In this document: in pieces, positions 7,498 through 15,376 of the stretch
Layout: every line of letters starts with the position of its first letter
How positions within the stretch are numbered: the first letter of the stretch is position 1
Origin: Ruegeria sp. YS9
Lineage (GTDB): Bacteria; Pseudomonadota; Alphaproteobacteria; Rhodobacterales; Rhodobacteraceae
Reading direction: 5' to 3'
Length of the DNA stretch: 64,000 nt
Assembly: GCF_024628725.1 (NCBI RefSeq)
Contig: NZ_CP102412.1
Span: 1 to 64,000, forward strand
Made by a program: the position numbers and the translations under genes
The notes under the pieces: model-generated
The model's input: only the letters and a program-made list of their open reading frames with translations
Told to the model about the DNA's origin: nothing
The model's database searches: none

Positions 7498-8553
7498 TCA
7501 CCCCAGCAGATCCGCCGCCGGGTTTTCGGCGATATCGACGTCGTCATAGTATTTCTGCGCCTGCGCCACAGAGCGGTGCAGTGACAGGCGCATGGCGGCC
7601 TGGATCGGCGCACCGTCCAGCGCTGCCTGGGTCAGGAAGCCGGACCGCAGCCCGTGGGGCGAGGCAAAGTCATCGGGTAGCCCGGCCAATGTCAGTCGAT
7701 GCTTTATGATCTGATAGATGGCGTCGGGGCTGAGGCGGCGGTTCAGCACCCGGTCCGCCTTGGAGATGGGGCGGAACAGCGGCCCGTCGGCAATCTCACC
7801 AACCTCGATCCAATGCACCAGCGCCTGCGCGGCGCGGCCTTTCAGGATCAGGCGCGGCGTCTCTCCCTTGGCCGTGGTCTTGGTTTCCAGCAGCGACAGC
7901 CAGGCGACGCCGGATGTGTCGAATTCCTTCAACGAGACATCTTCGCGCATCAACCCGGTGATCTCGGACCGGCGGCGCCCGCCGCTGGCCCAGCCCAGCA
8001 TCAGGATCGCCCGGTCGCGGCAATCGCGCCGCGACCCGTGGCAGGTGGCCAGCAACTGTTCCAGCACGCCACGGGTGATGGGATGGGCGGATTTCGGGGC
8101 AGGGGGGCGGGCGGCCGCACGGCGCGCCTTGGCCCGGGCCTGTTTCACCTGCGGCGCAACAAACGGGCTGGTCAGGTTCTTCATCCGGTGAAAGGCCAGC
8201 CAGGACGCGATGCGCCGGTCCAGCGTCGACGGCGCCGGGCAGGCCAGCGATTTGCGTAGCCCCTGCGCAATCAGCACCTCCGCTGTTTGACGCGCAATAT
8301 CCTCATCGGGCGCATCACCCAGATCGCGGGCATGATCGAGGATGAAGGCCAGCGCCGTAGCCTCAGATTCGGGCCAGTCCAGTGCCGCCCCGAAGCGCGA
8401 CATTTTCCACGCCGTCACATAGATCAGATCGCGTTCATAGGCGCGCAGCGTGTTGGCGGGGGTGCCGCGGATATAAAGATCACTCAGCGCGTCCTGATCT
8501 GCCTGCGACAGGGCAGGGGCGGCGGCGGGGAGATATGGGGCAGGGGGCTTCAT
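7498..8553 (-). CDS. Tyrosine recombinase (phage integrase/Xer family)
   Basis: A 351-residue tyrosine recombinase starting at ATG 8553; a TTG at 8589 would add 12 residues. An N-terminal core-binding domain (NTLRAYERDLIYVTAW near 35-49) precedes the catalytic domain. Visible catalytic residues: R194 in GGRRRSEITG, H300-x-x-R303 in SPHGLRSGF, H326 in LSLHRSVA, and the nucleophile among Y335/Y336 in AQKYYDD. It cuts and rejoins DNA at specific sites. Placed at the end of the par operon, it most probably resolves plasmid multimers, though integration or inversion of cargo is possible. A dif-like inverted repeat lies 43 bp upstream of its start. Confidence 0.88.
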   Translation of the reverse strand: MKPPAPYLPAAAPALSQADQDALSDLYIRGTPANTLRAYERDLIYVTAWKMSRFGAALDWPESEATALAFILDHARDLGDAPDEDIARQTAEVLIAQGLRKSLACPAPSTLDRRIASWLAFHRMKNLTSPFVAPQVKQARAKARRAAARPPAPKSAHPITRGVLEQLLATCHGSRRDCRDRAILMLGWASGGRRRSEITGLMREDVSLKEFDTSGVAWLSLLETKTTAKGETPRLILKGRAAQALVHWIEVGEIADGPLFRPISKADRVLNRRLSPDAIYQIIKHRLTLAGLPDDFASPHGLRSGFLTQAALDGAPIQAAMRLSLHRSVAQAQKYYDDVDIAENPAADLLG

Positions 8554-8595
8554 GGCAGCCACTCTGCGCGCATTTCGCGGCAAAATCAAATAAAC

Positions 8596-8616
8596 CTGAT
8601 AAGCGATACTTATCAG
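8596..8616. promoter_or_regulatory. Inverted repeat upstream of the recombinase: dif/res-like site or operator
   Basis: CTGATAAG (8596-8603) and CTTATCAG (8609-8616) are perfect inverted arms around CGATA. Read as CTGATAA-7 bp-TTATCAG, the inner ATAA...TTAT ends and short central region recall Xer recombination sites. It sits just ahead of the recombinase gene, so it could equally be its operator. Confidence 0.5.
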
Positions 8617-8767
8617 ATGTGAATGGTCAATAAACTAGAAAATGCTGTAGTCGTCGTTTTTAGAACTTTTTGCGTTTTACTTGACATAAGCCTCAATATA
8701 AAAAGGCCAAATAATTCTGAATCTAAGGTCTTAGGCGCTGTAACAAGCGGGGTATCCAAAACCATCT

Positions 8768-9160
8768 TCATGAAGATGGCTTGGCGAAAGCCCATCGACG
8801 GGATGTCAGATACGTGATTGCCGGAACCGTTAAGATAATCACGCAAAGAGCCAGAAAATAGTTCACCCCACCCAGGTTGACCATGAGGTAGACGATCACC
8901 TGGTTGAGAAACAGACCAAAGCCCGCAATCGCTAGGAACCGCGGCATAGCCTGCCTGTGACCAGCCTCAGATTGAAAGCTGAATCGGTGATGACCGAAAT
9001 AGGATACTATGAACCCTGCTCCAAAGCCAAATGCGTTGGCTGAGAATGGATGCAGGCTGCAGATTTCAATCAATGCAATCGCAACAAGAGCGTGAGTGAC
9101 TGTAGCGAGGATACCAACAACCCCGAAGGACAGGATACTTCTTAGATCAAAGGGTTTCAC
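8768..9160 (-). CDS. GtrA-like membrane protein (polyprenyl-phosphate-sugar flippase family)
   Basis: A 130-residue protein starting at GTG 9160, whose GTGA overlaps the stop of the upstream GtrB-like gene, so translation is coupled. It has four hydrophobic segments, the short loop YFGHHRFSF typical of GtrA proteins (N/GHxxTF-like), and the ending SRRWAFAKPSS (usually RRWVF). A much longer frame reading back into the glycosyltransferase gene in another frame is spurious. GtrA proteins are thought to flip undecaprenyl-phosphate-linked sugar made by GtrB to the periplasmic face. The pair here matches the gtrAB arrangement of O-antigen glucosylation clusters. Confidence 0.82.
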   Translation of the reverse strand: MKPFDLRSILSFGVVGILATVTHALVAIALIEICSLHPFSANAFGFGAGFIVSYFGHHRFSFQSEAGHRQAMPRFLAIAGFGLFLNQVIVYLMVNLGGVNYFLALCVIILTVPAITYLTSRRWAFAKPSS

Positions 9161-10146
9161 GAGTGCTCGTCCGGACCTGAAACGACGCGCTCCACCACAA
9201 AGTGGGGGCGTCGTTTGCTTTGCAGATAGAGCCTGCCAATATATTCCCCAAGAATACCAATTGTCAGAAGCTGAACCGAGCTCACCAATAGTACCACCAC
9301 CATCACCGAGGACCAGCCCGAGACGACATCCCCGGTAAACCATTGGAATAAGACCCATACGATCAAAGTCAGCCCTAGTACGGTGGTCAAAAGTGCCAGC
9401 CATGTTGCCAGCCGTAGCGGAACAATGGAAAATCCGGTGATAGCATCGACGGCCAGGCGCAGCATTTTTTTGAACGGGTACTTGGTTTCCCCGGCAAAGC
9501 GTTCTGCACGGTCATACGGCAATGGTATTTGCCGAAACCCTAGCCAGCTGACCATGCCGCGAATAAAACGGTCTTCTTCCGGCATAGTATTCAGGTAGTC
9601 GACTACAGTGCGGGACATCAGGCGGAAATCTCCGGTATCGAGCGGAATGTCGACATCGGTCAGTTGATCCAGCAGGCGATAAAACGCGGCTGCAGTTGTC
9701 CGCTTGGCTACCGTTTCACCCGCCCGCTGCCGACGTTGCCCATAAACGACATCAGCTCCGTCCTGCATCAGCTCCAGCATATCGGGTAGGAGCTCGGGCG
9801 GGTCTTGCAGATCCGCATCCAGCACCAGAATATTTGTCCCGCGCACATACGTCAGCCCGGCTGAAAGTGCCTTCTGGTGGCCGTGGTTTCGAGACAGGAT
9901 AATTGCACGGATATTGAGCTTGGTTTCCGCAAGCTCCGTAATCATGTCTCGTGTGCGATCAGTGGATCCGTCATCAACCAGAATGAGTTCCCAGGATGAT
10001 CCAACGCATGTTTCGGCCACGGCGCTGACCCGGCGAATGAGTTCCGGCAAAACCGCTTCTTCGTTGAAGCAGGGCACTACGATTGACAAGCTGACGATGG
10101 CCTGTTCCATCCCTTTTTCCGCATCCGCTTTTTGTACTTTGATCAT
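9157..10146 (-). CDS. GtrB-like polyprenyl-phosphate glycosyltransferase (GT2)
   Basis: A 329-residue GT2 enzyme of the dolichol-phosphate-mannose synthase/GtrB type. It transfers a sugar from a nucleotide donor to undecaprenyl phosphate on the cytoplasmic face. Visible: LSIVVPCFNEEAVLPEL, DDGSTDRTRD, the metal-binding DADLQDPPELLPDM, the DTGDFRLMSR box, and two C-terminal membrane helices (about 235-255 and 270-295) ending in GILGEYIGRLYLQSKRRP. All are characteristic of GtrB. It is followed directly by its probable flippase with a 4-bp overlap. A second GtrB-like gene lies at 19343. Confidence 0.88.
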   Translation of the reverse strand: MIKVQKADAEKGMEQAIVSLSIVVPCFNEEAVLPELIRRVSAVAETCVGSSWELILVDDGSTDRTRDMITELAETKLNIRAIILSRNHGHQKALSAGLTYVRGTNILVLDADLQDPPELLPDMLELMQDGADVVYGQRRQRAGETVAKRTTAAAFYRLLDQLTDVDIPLDTGDFRLMSRTVVDYLNTMPEEDRFIRGMVSWLGFRQIPLPYDRAERFAGETKYPFKKMLRLAVDAITGFSIVPLRLATWLALLTTVLGLTLIVWVLFQWFTGDVVSGWSSVMVVVLLVSSVQLLTIGILGEYIGRLYLQSKRRPHFVVERVVSGPDEHS

Positions 10147-10382
10147 CGTTACAACAACTCTTTCCGGTTCACGCGCCGATTAAGGTTTTTGATCTCAAAT
10201 ATTGGGTAAAATAACAATTCCCTGGTGATCATATACATTTTGGAAACGCCGCTTTCCCATATTACTCTTCTCCAGAGCATCGGATGACAACAGGTAAGAA
10301 ATTCATTAATAACGAAGCCAGAATTCAAAGAAAGGTGCTGTAGGGTGACATTGGTTTGTGTGGTTCCTAATTGGACTTCGCC

Positions 10383-12269
10383 ATGACCAATGTCAGGATA
10401 CCGGCACGGGTTTTATTTTTCTCAGCGATCATTGCAGCCCTTTTTTTTCTACCCACTGCCGGGATAGGAATTGCGCGATCTGGCTTCAATCCGGATGAAT
10501 GGCGGTTCGCAGCTGGTCTTGAGCGTGTATTCGCTGAAGTTCATGGCCGCTGGGCGACGCATTGGGCGCACGAGGTTCTTTTTGAACAGGGCGCGCCGAT
10601 TGCCATCCTGATCTTCATCATTTTTGCGGCTTTGTTCGGGGTTTCCGTTCTGATTGCCCGTGGGGCTATTGCGATGACAGGGCCAGTCATGGTCGTCACT
10701 GCCATCCTGGCGGTTTTTCTGGCCGGGTCTTCGCATGTCTATCTGACGGAGCTTTTGCACTATCAGACGCTGGCACCGTGGTTTTGTCTTGGTCTTCTTG
10801 CATCCGTCGGGGCCATGGTACTGATTGAGCCCGCGGGCATGCGGTCGCGTTCTGGGCTGATCCTGCGAATGGCCGTCGCCGCAGAATTGATGGCCATATC
10901 CATTGGCTTTTATCAAAGTTATGTTTTGCTGGGGTTTATTATTCCGGCTCTGGTTCTGATCCGGGTTGATCGGTTTAACCACAGGCAATGCCTGTTCTGT
11001 CTGTTGAGGGTCCTAATCGTCTCAGGTGCAGCTCTGGTCCTGTATCAACTGCAGCGTGACATTACGATTTACGCCCTGAACCTCGATGCAAATTTCCGTT
11101 TCTCGGGTGGCATAGATGCTGCGGTACTTGCCGATAAGCTGTCGGCTTTCTACCGGATTGAGAAGCTCATACATAGCGGTGGGCTTCTGGGGGTGCCGTC
11201 CTTTTATCGCCGCCTGTTCCTGTTGACTTCAGCCACAGCCTGCATCTTGGTTTTTATAGCGGCGGCGGTAGCTGTTTTTGCTGCGCGCAGGCTTGTCGGA
11301 GGAGGGTGGATAGGCGGATTGCGCGTGCTCGTTGGGGGATTGGGCGCGTTTTTCATCTTGCCGGTTCTGATCTGGTTTCTTTATCCGGAACCCTATCTGA
11401 TCGGGCGCAGCATCGGGTTTGTTGGGTTTATCCTTGCCGGGGTTGTTTTGGCTTCGGCCACGGTTATCGTGCAGGGGATGGAAGCGACGCCTGTGTCCCG
11501 CCCGGCGCCGGTTGTGGCGATGATGTTGATCCTTGTGTTTGGCGTAAGCCAGGCAGTTGCCTCATCACATATCTGGCCCCTGTTTAGTCAAACGGCGGAG
11601 CGGGACATTGAATTGGTGGACGCGATTGTCGAGCGAGCCCGGTTGCTGGATGGGTTCGACGTCATAACCACGCCGATCCGCTCCGTTGGCGGGCCTGTTT
11701 CACCGTCTCTAAAGTTCGGCAGTTTTCAAACGCCAAGCGTGTTTCATCGCGGGGTTGATATGAATGCTATTTTTCAGGTGCGGCATGGCGCGACTGACTA
11801 TGCCGGGTCGGTTCTGACACCGCCGCAGGCATGTATGGGGTTCCCGGCAGAAGGGGCGGTTTTCATGGCTGGGGGCACACTCTTTGTTTGTTTTGAAGAC
11901 CTGAAGCCCTTGCCTGCGCAATCTACCTGTTACCCATTGGGCGGTGATGTGACTGGCGCACTTTGTTATTCTCGCAGGATGGCCGTTCTGATCGGTCAGA
12001 CCTGCGCTGATATCAACCTTGGTAAAGGTCAGATTGTTGCAACTCAATTGGATGAGGCAGGGAACTGGATCAGATCCAATCAATTTCACTGGCAGGCGAA
12101 AGCGACCGAGATGAACGGCCTTTGCTATCGGTTTGCTGAGACATCTGACCTGCCTTTTTTGGTCTTGCGGATCGAGCACAAGCTCTCAACGTCCGAAACG
12201 GCATGGGTGGTCAAATATGACGTCAAGGATGCACGCCCTTTGAAGGAAATATTCGATACAGTTAATTAA
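10383..12269 (+). CDS. Polytopic membrane protein, probable GT-C type glucosyl transferase (GtrII-like)
   Basis: A 628-residue membrane protein with about ten or more hydrophobic segments in the first 430 residues and a soluble C-terminal part of about 200 residues with several cysteines. An upstream TTG at 10371 would add four residues. After the first helix comes GFNPDEWRFA followed by HGRWATHWAHE. An acidic motif in the first extracytoplasmic loop and a downstream GRW are features of GtrII-type glucosyl transferases and GT-C enzymes generally, which use polyprenyl-phosphate sugars in the periplasm. Its place divergent to gtrB-gtrA supports the role of the specific transferase of that set. 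Which sugar and which acceptor are unknown. Confidence 0.6.
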   Translation: MTNVRIPARVLFFSAIIAALFFLPTAGIGIARSGFNPDEWRFAAGLERVFAEVHGRWATHWAHEVLFEQGAPIAILIFIIFAALFGVSVLIARGAIAMTGPVMVVTAILAVFLAGSSHVYLTELLHYQTLAPWFCLGLLASVGAMVLIEPAGMRSRSGLILRMAVAAELMAISIGFYQSYVLLGFIIPALVLIRVDRFNHRQCLFCLLRVLIVSGAALVLYQLQRDITIYALNLDANFRFSGGIDAAVLADKLSAFYRIEKLIHSGGLLGVPSFYRRLFLLTSATACILVFIAAAVAVFAARRLVGGGWIGGLRVLVGGLGAFFILPVLIWFLYPEPYLIGRSIGFVGFILAGVVLASATVIVQGMEATPVSRPAPVVAMMLILVFGVSQAVASSHIWPLFSQTAERDIELVDAIVERARLLDGFDVITTPIRSVGGPVSPSLKFGSFQTPSVFHRGVDMNAIFQVRHGATDYAGSVLTPPQACMGFPAEGAVFMAGGTLFVCFEDLKPLPAQSTCYPLGGDVTGALCYSRRMAVLIGQTCADINLGKGQIVATQLDEAGNWIRSNQFHWQAKATEMNGLCYRFAETSDLPFLVLRIEHKLSTSETAWVVKYDVKDARPLKEIFDTVN

Positions 12270-12303
12270 CGGGAGTATGTCGTAGCGGAAAGTATGAGCG
12301 CAT

Positions 12304-12734
12304 TTGGACTTGTTACTTTTTCCTGCAAGTGGTGCGATTCTTGCTTTTCTGGTGGGTGTTTCGGTCATGGTTCTGAATATGCCACCAACGGCTTTGCTCC
12401 GAGAGGCCAAGAATACGGCAGAGGAACTAATCCGCAGCCCGTGGTATCGCGACTCCCGATGGGGCTGCGCTGGTATGAAGGCGTTGACTTGGTAAAGCAT
12501 GACCCTGAACGCAGTTGGGCCGGGCTTACGGTCATTCAAGGCATTGTCCGTAGTCAGAGTTTTTCGGAATGCTTGGGCGTTTTAGTAACGGAGACTCTGG
12601 TTCGGTTTCTGTTTCAGGTTAAGCGGCAGCGCCCTGGTTGCTTGCATCCCCGTGACGACGTGGCGCGGAATATCCGGTTTGCAAACAGGACGATACAGGT
12701 CGGGGTCGGATTGTCGCCCCAGTCTATAGTATAA
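12304..12734 (+). pseudogene. Decayed N-terminal remnant, possibly of an arylsulfotransferase-family gene
   Basis: Two overlapping frames together look like one broken protein. The first (from ATG 12304) gives a membrane anchor LLLFPASGAILAFLVGVSV followed by LREAKNTAEELIRSPWYRD. The frame of the second continues with GVDLVKHDPERSWAGLTVI. That second part resembles the 'GVTxxDPxxAxPGxTLF' start of bacterial arylsulfotransferase-like beta-propeller proteins, and anchor plus that motif is the usual order in them. A frameshift near 12470 and the lack of any downstream propeller suggest a dead fragment. The family assignment is tentative. Confidence 0.35.
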
Positions 12735-13069
12735 GAAGCGTGTATGGTTGTCTGGCCGGCCTGGAACGCTTTCAAAGCAAGGGTCGCTTGGATTTATGAC
12801 ACATACCGGCTCTGAAGGGATGAGTGTTTCGTTTGCAAGCACAAAGGCCCCGCCCAGGATCTGTTTAAAGCCAGATAGTGAGTTAAGATTTTATTTTGTA
12901 ACACAACCACCTTATCCTGTCATACGTCCTAAGAGCTAAACGAGGGAGGTTTGAGCAATACATCGTTCTCAGATTTCCATCGGATTAACTTTGTTCTTGA
13001 TAGTTATTTAAACGGAAACCATTTTGCCCCGTTATCTCCAGCCAATGACCATTTTGAAGCTTTAAAGCC
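12735..13069. other. Intergenic stretch without a recognisable gene
   Basis: About 335 bp between the decayed gene and the GtrA-like gene, AT-richer toward 13069. No frame on either strand resembles a protein; it presumably holds debris of the decayed gene and the promoter of the next one. Confidence 0.4.
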
Positions 13070-13474
13070 ATGATTTCAGAGCTCAAAGATAAGCGCCTGC
13101 TCCTCAGGTTTCTCAGTATCAGCGTTCTGGGTACGATTGCGGATTACCTGTTGGCGCTTTTGCTCGTTCTGACTTTTGCAGCCCCTTATGTTTTTGCTTC
13201 GATATGCGGCTTTGTGCTGGGCTCATTTGTCAATTACTGCGGGCATAATATCTTCAGCTATGAGCACACCGACAAAGGTACAATCTCGCTCCTGGGGTAT
13301 GGGAAATACCTTCTGGCGGTCCTGTCATCTTTGGTGGCCCGCCTCGCAGTAGTGGCAGGGCTGGGATATGCGACCACCCTGCCTTTCTGGTTTATCCTGT
13401 TGGTTGCGATCGGGGCATCTTTTGTTACCAGCTATGTGATTTCGACACTCTGGGTGTTTCGCAAACCGGATTAG
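13070..13474 (+). CDS. Second GtrA-like membrane protein
   Basis: A 134-residue GtrA family protein with four membrane segments. The first is RFLSISVLGTIADYLLALLL, whose Gly and Asp are usual in GtrA. The loop NYCGHNIFSYEH corresponds to the family's N..GHxxTF motif, and the end STLWVFRKPD matches the usual RxWVF tail. It probably flips an undecaprenyl-phosphate sugar. Unlike the first gtrA it is not beside a gtrB; the second GtrB-like gene is 6 kb away. It runs tail to tail into the amidotransferase gene with a 4-bp overlap. Confidence 0.8.
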   Translation: MISELKDKRLLLRFLSISVLGTIADYLLALLLVLTFAAPYVFASICGFVLGSFVNYCGHNIFSYEHTDKGTISLLGYGKYLLAVLSSLVARLAVVAGLGYATTLPFWFILLVAIGASFVTSYVISTLWVFRKPD

Positions 13475-15375
13475 GCATCGATGTAAAGCTCGTACCACAT
13501 CATGTAGTTCAAAAGACCCCAGAGCGGGCGGCCATTGTCCCGTTTACCGCTCAGATGGTCGTTGATCAGTGTCTGCACCGCCTGAACCCGAAACAGGCCT
13601 GTACGCTGAATATTCTCGGGCCCGAGATAGCGCATCATCAGATCCTTGAGCTCGGTCTTGAGCCAGCGGGAATAGGGCATTTCAAGCCCGACCTTCTTTT
13701 TGTTGAGAATGCTGTCGGGCAGATCGTTTTCCATTGCACGCCGCATAAGATGCTTCTTGCGCCGGTTTTTCATTTTCAGATGTGAGGGGACTGTGGCCAT
13801 GAACCCGGTCAGCTCCGGGTCGGTAAAGGGCACCCGGGCCTCAAGAGAATGCGCCATGGTCATCCGGTCATTCTTGATCATCAGATCGTCGGGCAGGAAG
13901 ATGGTTGAATCGATATACATCAGACGTGACAGGGTCTCTTCCGCACCGCAATGTTCGTAGGCCGCTTGAAAATGCCGCACTGAAGGCTGCAAGGTTTCGG
14001 TTTCGGCCACACCATCTGCGTAAAGGTCCAGCTTTTCAGCTTCGCCCAGGACAATCCGCCACCAAAGATGGGCTTCTTCAGGGGGCAGGTCCAGCCCGCC
14101 CAGAAACCGCTTGGCCTTGAATTCGAAGCTGAGCTTCTTGTCTGACACGGGCAAACAGTTCACCAGCGGTTTCATCACGCCATTCCGAATGAACCCGGGT
14201 ATCTTTCGGGCCTGTTTATACATGTTGTAAGCCGCATGGGTGTCATAGCCGGCGAAGACCTCGTCACCGCCTTCGCCCGATAGAACGACAACCACCTCAT
14301 CCTTGGCCAGTTCGCTGATGAAATACGTCGGTATTGCAGACCCGTCGCCATATGGCTCATCGGTGAAGCTCAGGTATTTTGGTAGCATGTCCCGCACCAT
14401 ATCGGCGGTGACGGTTACTTCACGATGCTTGGTGTTGAACTTTTCGGCCACAATTCGGGCATAGGGCAGCTCATTGAAGCTTTGATCTTCGAAGCCGACG
14501 GAATAGGTGTGGATCGGCTCATCCACATGTTTGTGCATGAGTGCGACCAGGGTACTGGAATCCAGCCCTCCCGACAGGAACACGCCAATCGGAACATCCG
14601 CGACCAGACGGCGCTGCAAAGCCTTGTCCATGAGTTCATAAGACTTTTGAATCGCCTGTGCTTCGGTCATACTGGGATCGACATGGAAGTTCAAATCCCA
14701 GTACCGCCGTATCGAGATTGTGCCGTCACGGGTGACCGTCATGTGATGCCCCGGCGGTATTTCGGAAATACCGTCAAAGGCTGTCTGGGTTCCCGGGATG
14801 TAGTTGAAGGTCAGAAAGTCATGCAGGGCCTGCATCGACGGTTTCCGCACAACCCGGTCATCGGCGATGATCGCCTTGATCTCAGAGCCAAAGCGAAAAT
14901 GGTCATTATCTTTCTGGTAGAAGAAGGGTTTGATCCCATAGCGGTCACGTGCCAGGTGCAATGACTTACTGCGCGTGTCCCAGATCGCAAATGCAAACAT
15001 CCCGTTGAGTTCTGGGATCATGTCGAGGCCAATTTCCTCGTAAAGATGGATCAGAACCTCGGTATCCGTGCGGGACTTGAAGACATGGCCGCGCTCTTCA
15101 AGGCGGTATTTCTCCTTCAGTTCCTGAAAGTTGTAGATTTCGCCATTGAAGACAATCACTACAGTTCCGTCCTCGTTTGTCATTGGCTGATGACCTGCAT
15201 AAGACAGGTCAATCACCGAAAGACGCCGAAAACCCAGCGCAACGTCCTCGTCCAGCCAGACGCCATCATCATTTGGTCCGCGATGGGCCAATGTTGTCGC
15301 CATTTCTGTGATCAGCTCTTTTTCGGGGTGATCAGCCGCCGGGTCGACCTGCAGGATTCCGCATATTCCGCACAT
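13471..15375 (-). CDS. AsnB-like glutamine-dependent amidotransferase of the EPS locus
   Basis: A 634-residue class II amidotransferase. Cys2 (MCGICGILQ) is the glutaminase nucleophile; RRLSVIDLSYAGHQPM and VFNGEIYN follow in the N-terminal domain; the synthetase domain has the ATP-binding SGGLDSS (in PIGVFLSGGLDSSTLVA). Family members make asparagine or, in exosortase-linked EPS loci, are recurrent amidotransferases of similar length thought to amidate a sugar or lipid intermediate. Context favours the second: it follows a GT39 gene with one base between stop and start (translational coupling) inside an EPS island. Sequence alone does not exclude asparagine synthesis. Confidence 0.85.
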   Translation of the reverse strand: MCGICGILQVDPAADHPEKELITEMATTLAHRGPNDDGVWLDEDVALGFRRLSVIDLSYAGHQPMTNEDGTVVIVFNGEIYNFQELKEKYRLEERGHVFKSRTDTEVLIHLYEEIGLDMIPELNGMFAFAIWDTRSKSLHLARDRYGIKPFFYQKDNDHFRFGSEIKAIIADDRVVRKPSMQALHDFLTFNYIPGTQTAFDGISEIPPGHHMTVTRDGTISIRRYWDLNFHVDPSMTEAQAIQKSYELMDKALQRRLVADVPIGVFLSGGLDSSTLVALMHKHVDEPIHTYSVGFEDQSFNELPYARIVAEKFNTKHREVTVTADMVRDMLPKYLSFTDEPYGDGSAIPTYFISELAKDEVVVVLSGEGGDEVFAGYDTHAAYNMYKQARKIPGFIRNGVMKPLVNCLPVSDKKLSFEFKAKRFLGGLDLPPEEAHLWWRIVLGEAEKLDLYADGVAETETLQPSVRHFQAAYEHCGAEETLSRLMYIDSTIFLPDDLMIKNDRMTMAHSLEARVPFTDPELTGFMATVPSHLKMKNRRKKHLMRRAMENDLPDSILNKKKVGLEMPYSRWLKTELKDLMMRYLGPENIQRTGLFRVQAVQTLINDHLSGKRDNGRPLWGLLNYMMWYELYIDA

Positions 15376-15376
15376 A

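Noticed and set aside
8768..9403. A 211-residue version of the first GtrA-like protein
   Set aside because: The upstream part lies within the GtrB-like gene in another frame; the GTG at 9160 overlapping the upstream stop gives a full-length GtrA.
13471..15375. Reading the AsnB-like gene as a housekeeping asparagine synthase
   Set aside because: Possible from motifs, but coupling to a GT39 gene in an EPS island and the frequent presence of such amidotransferases in exosortase loci favour an EPS role.
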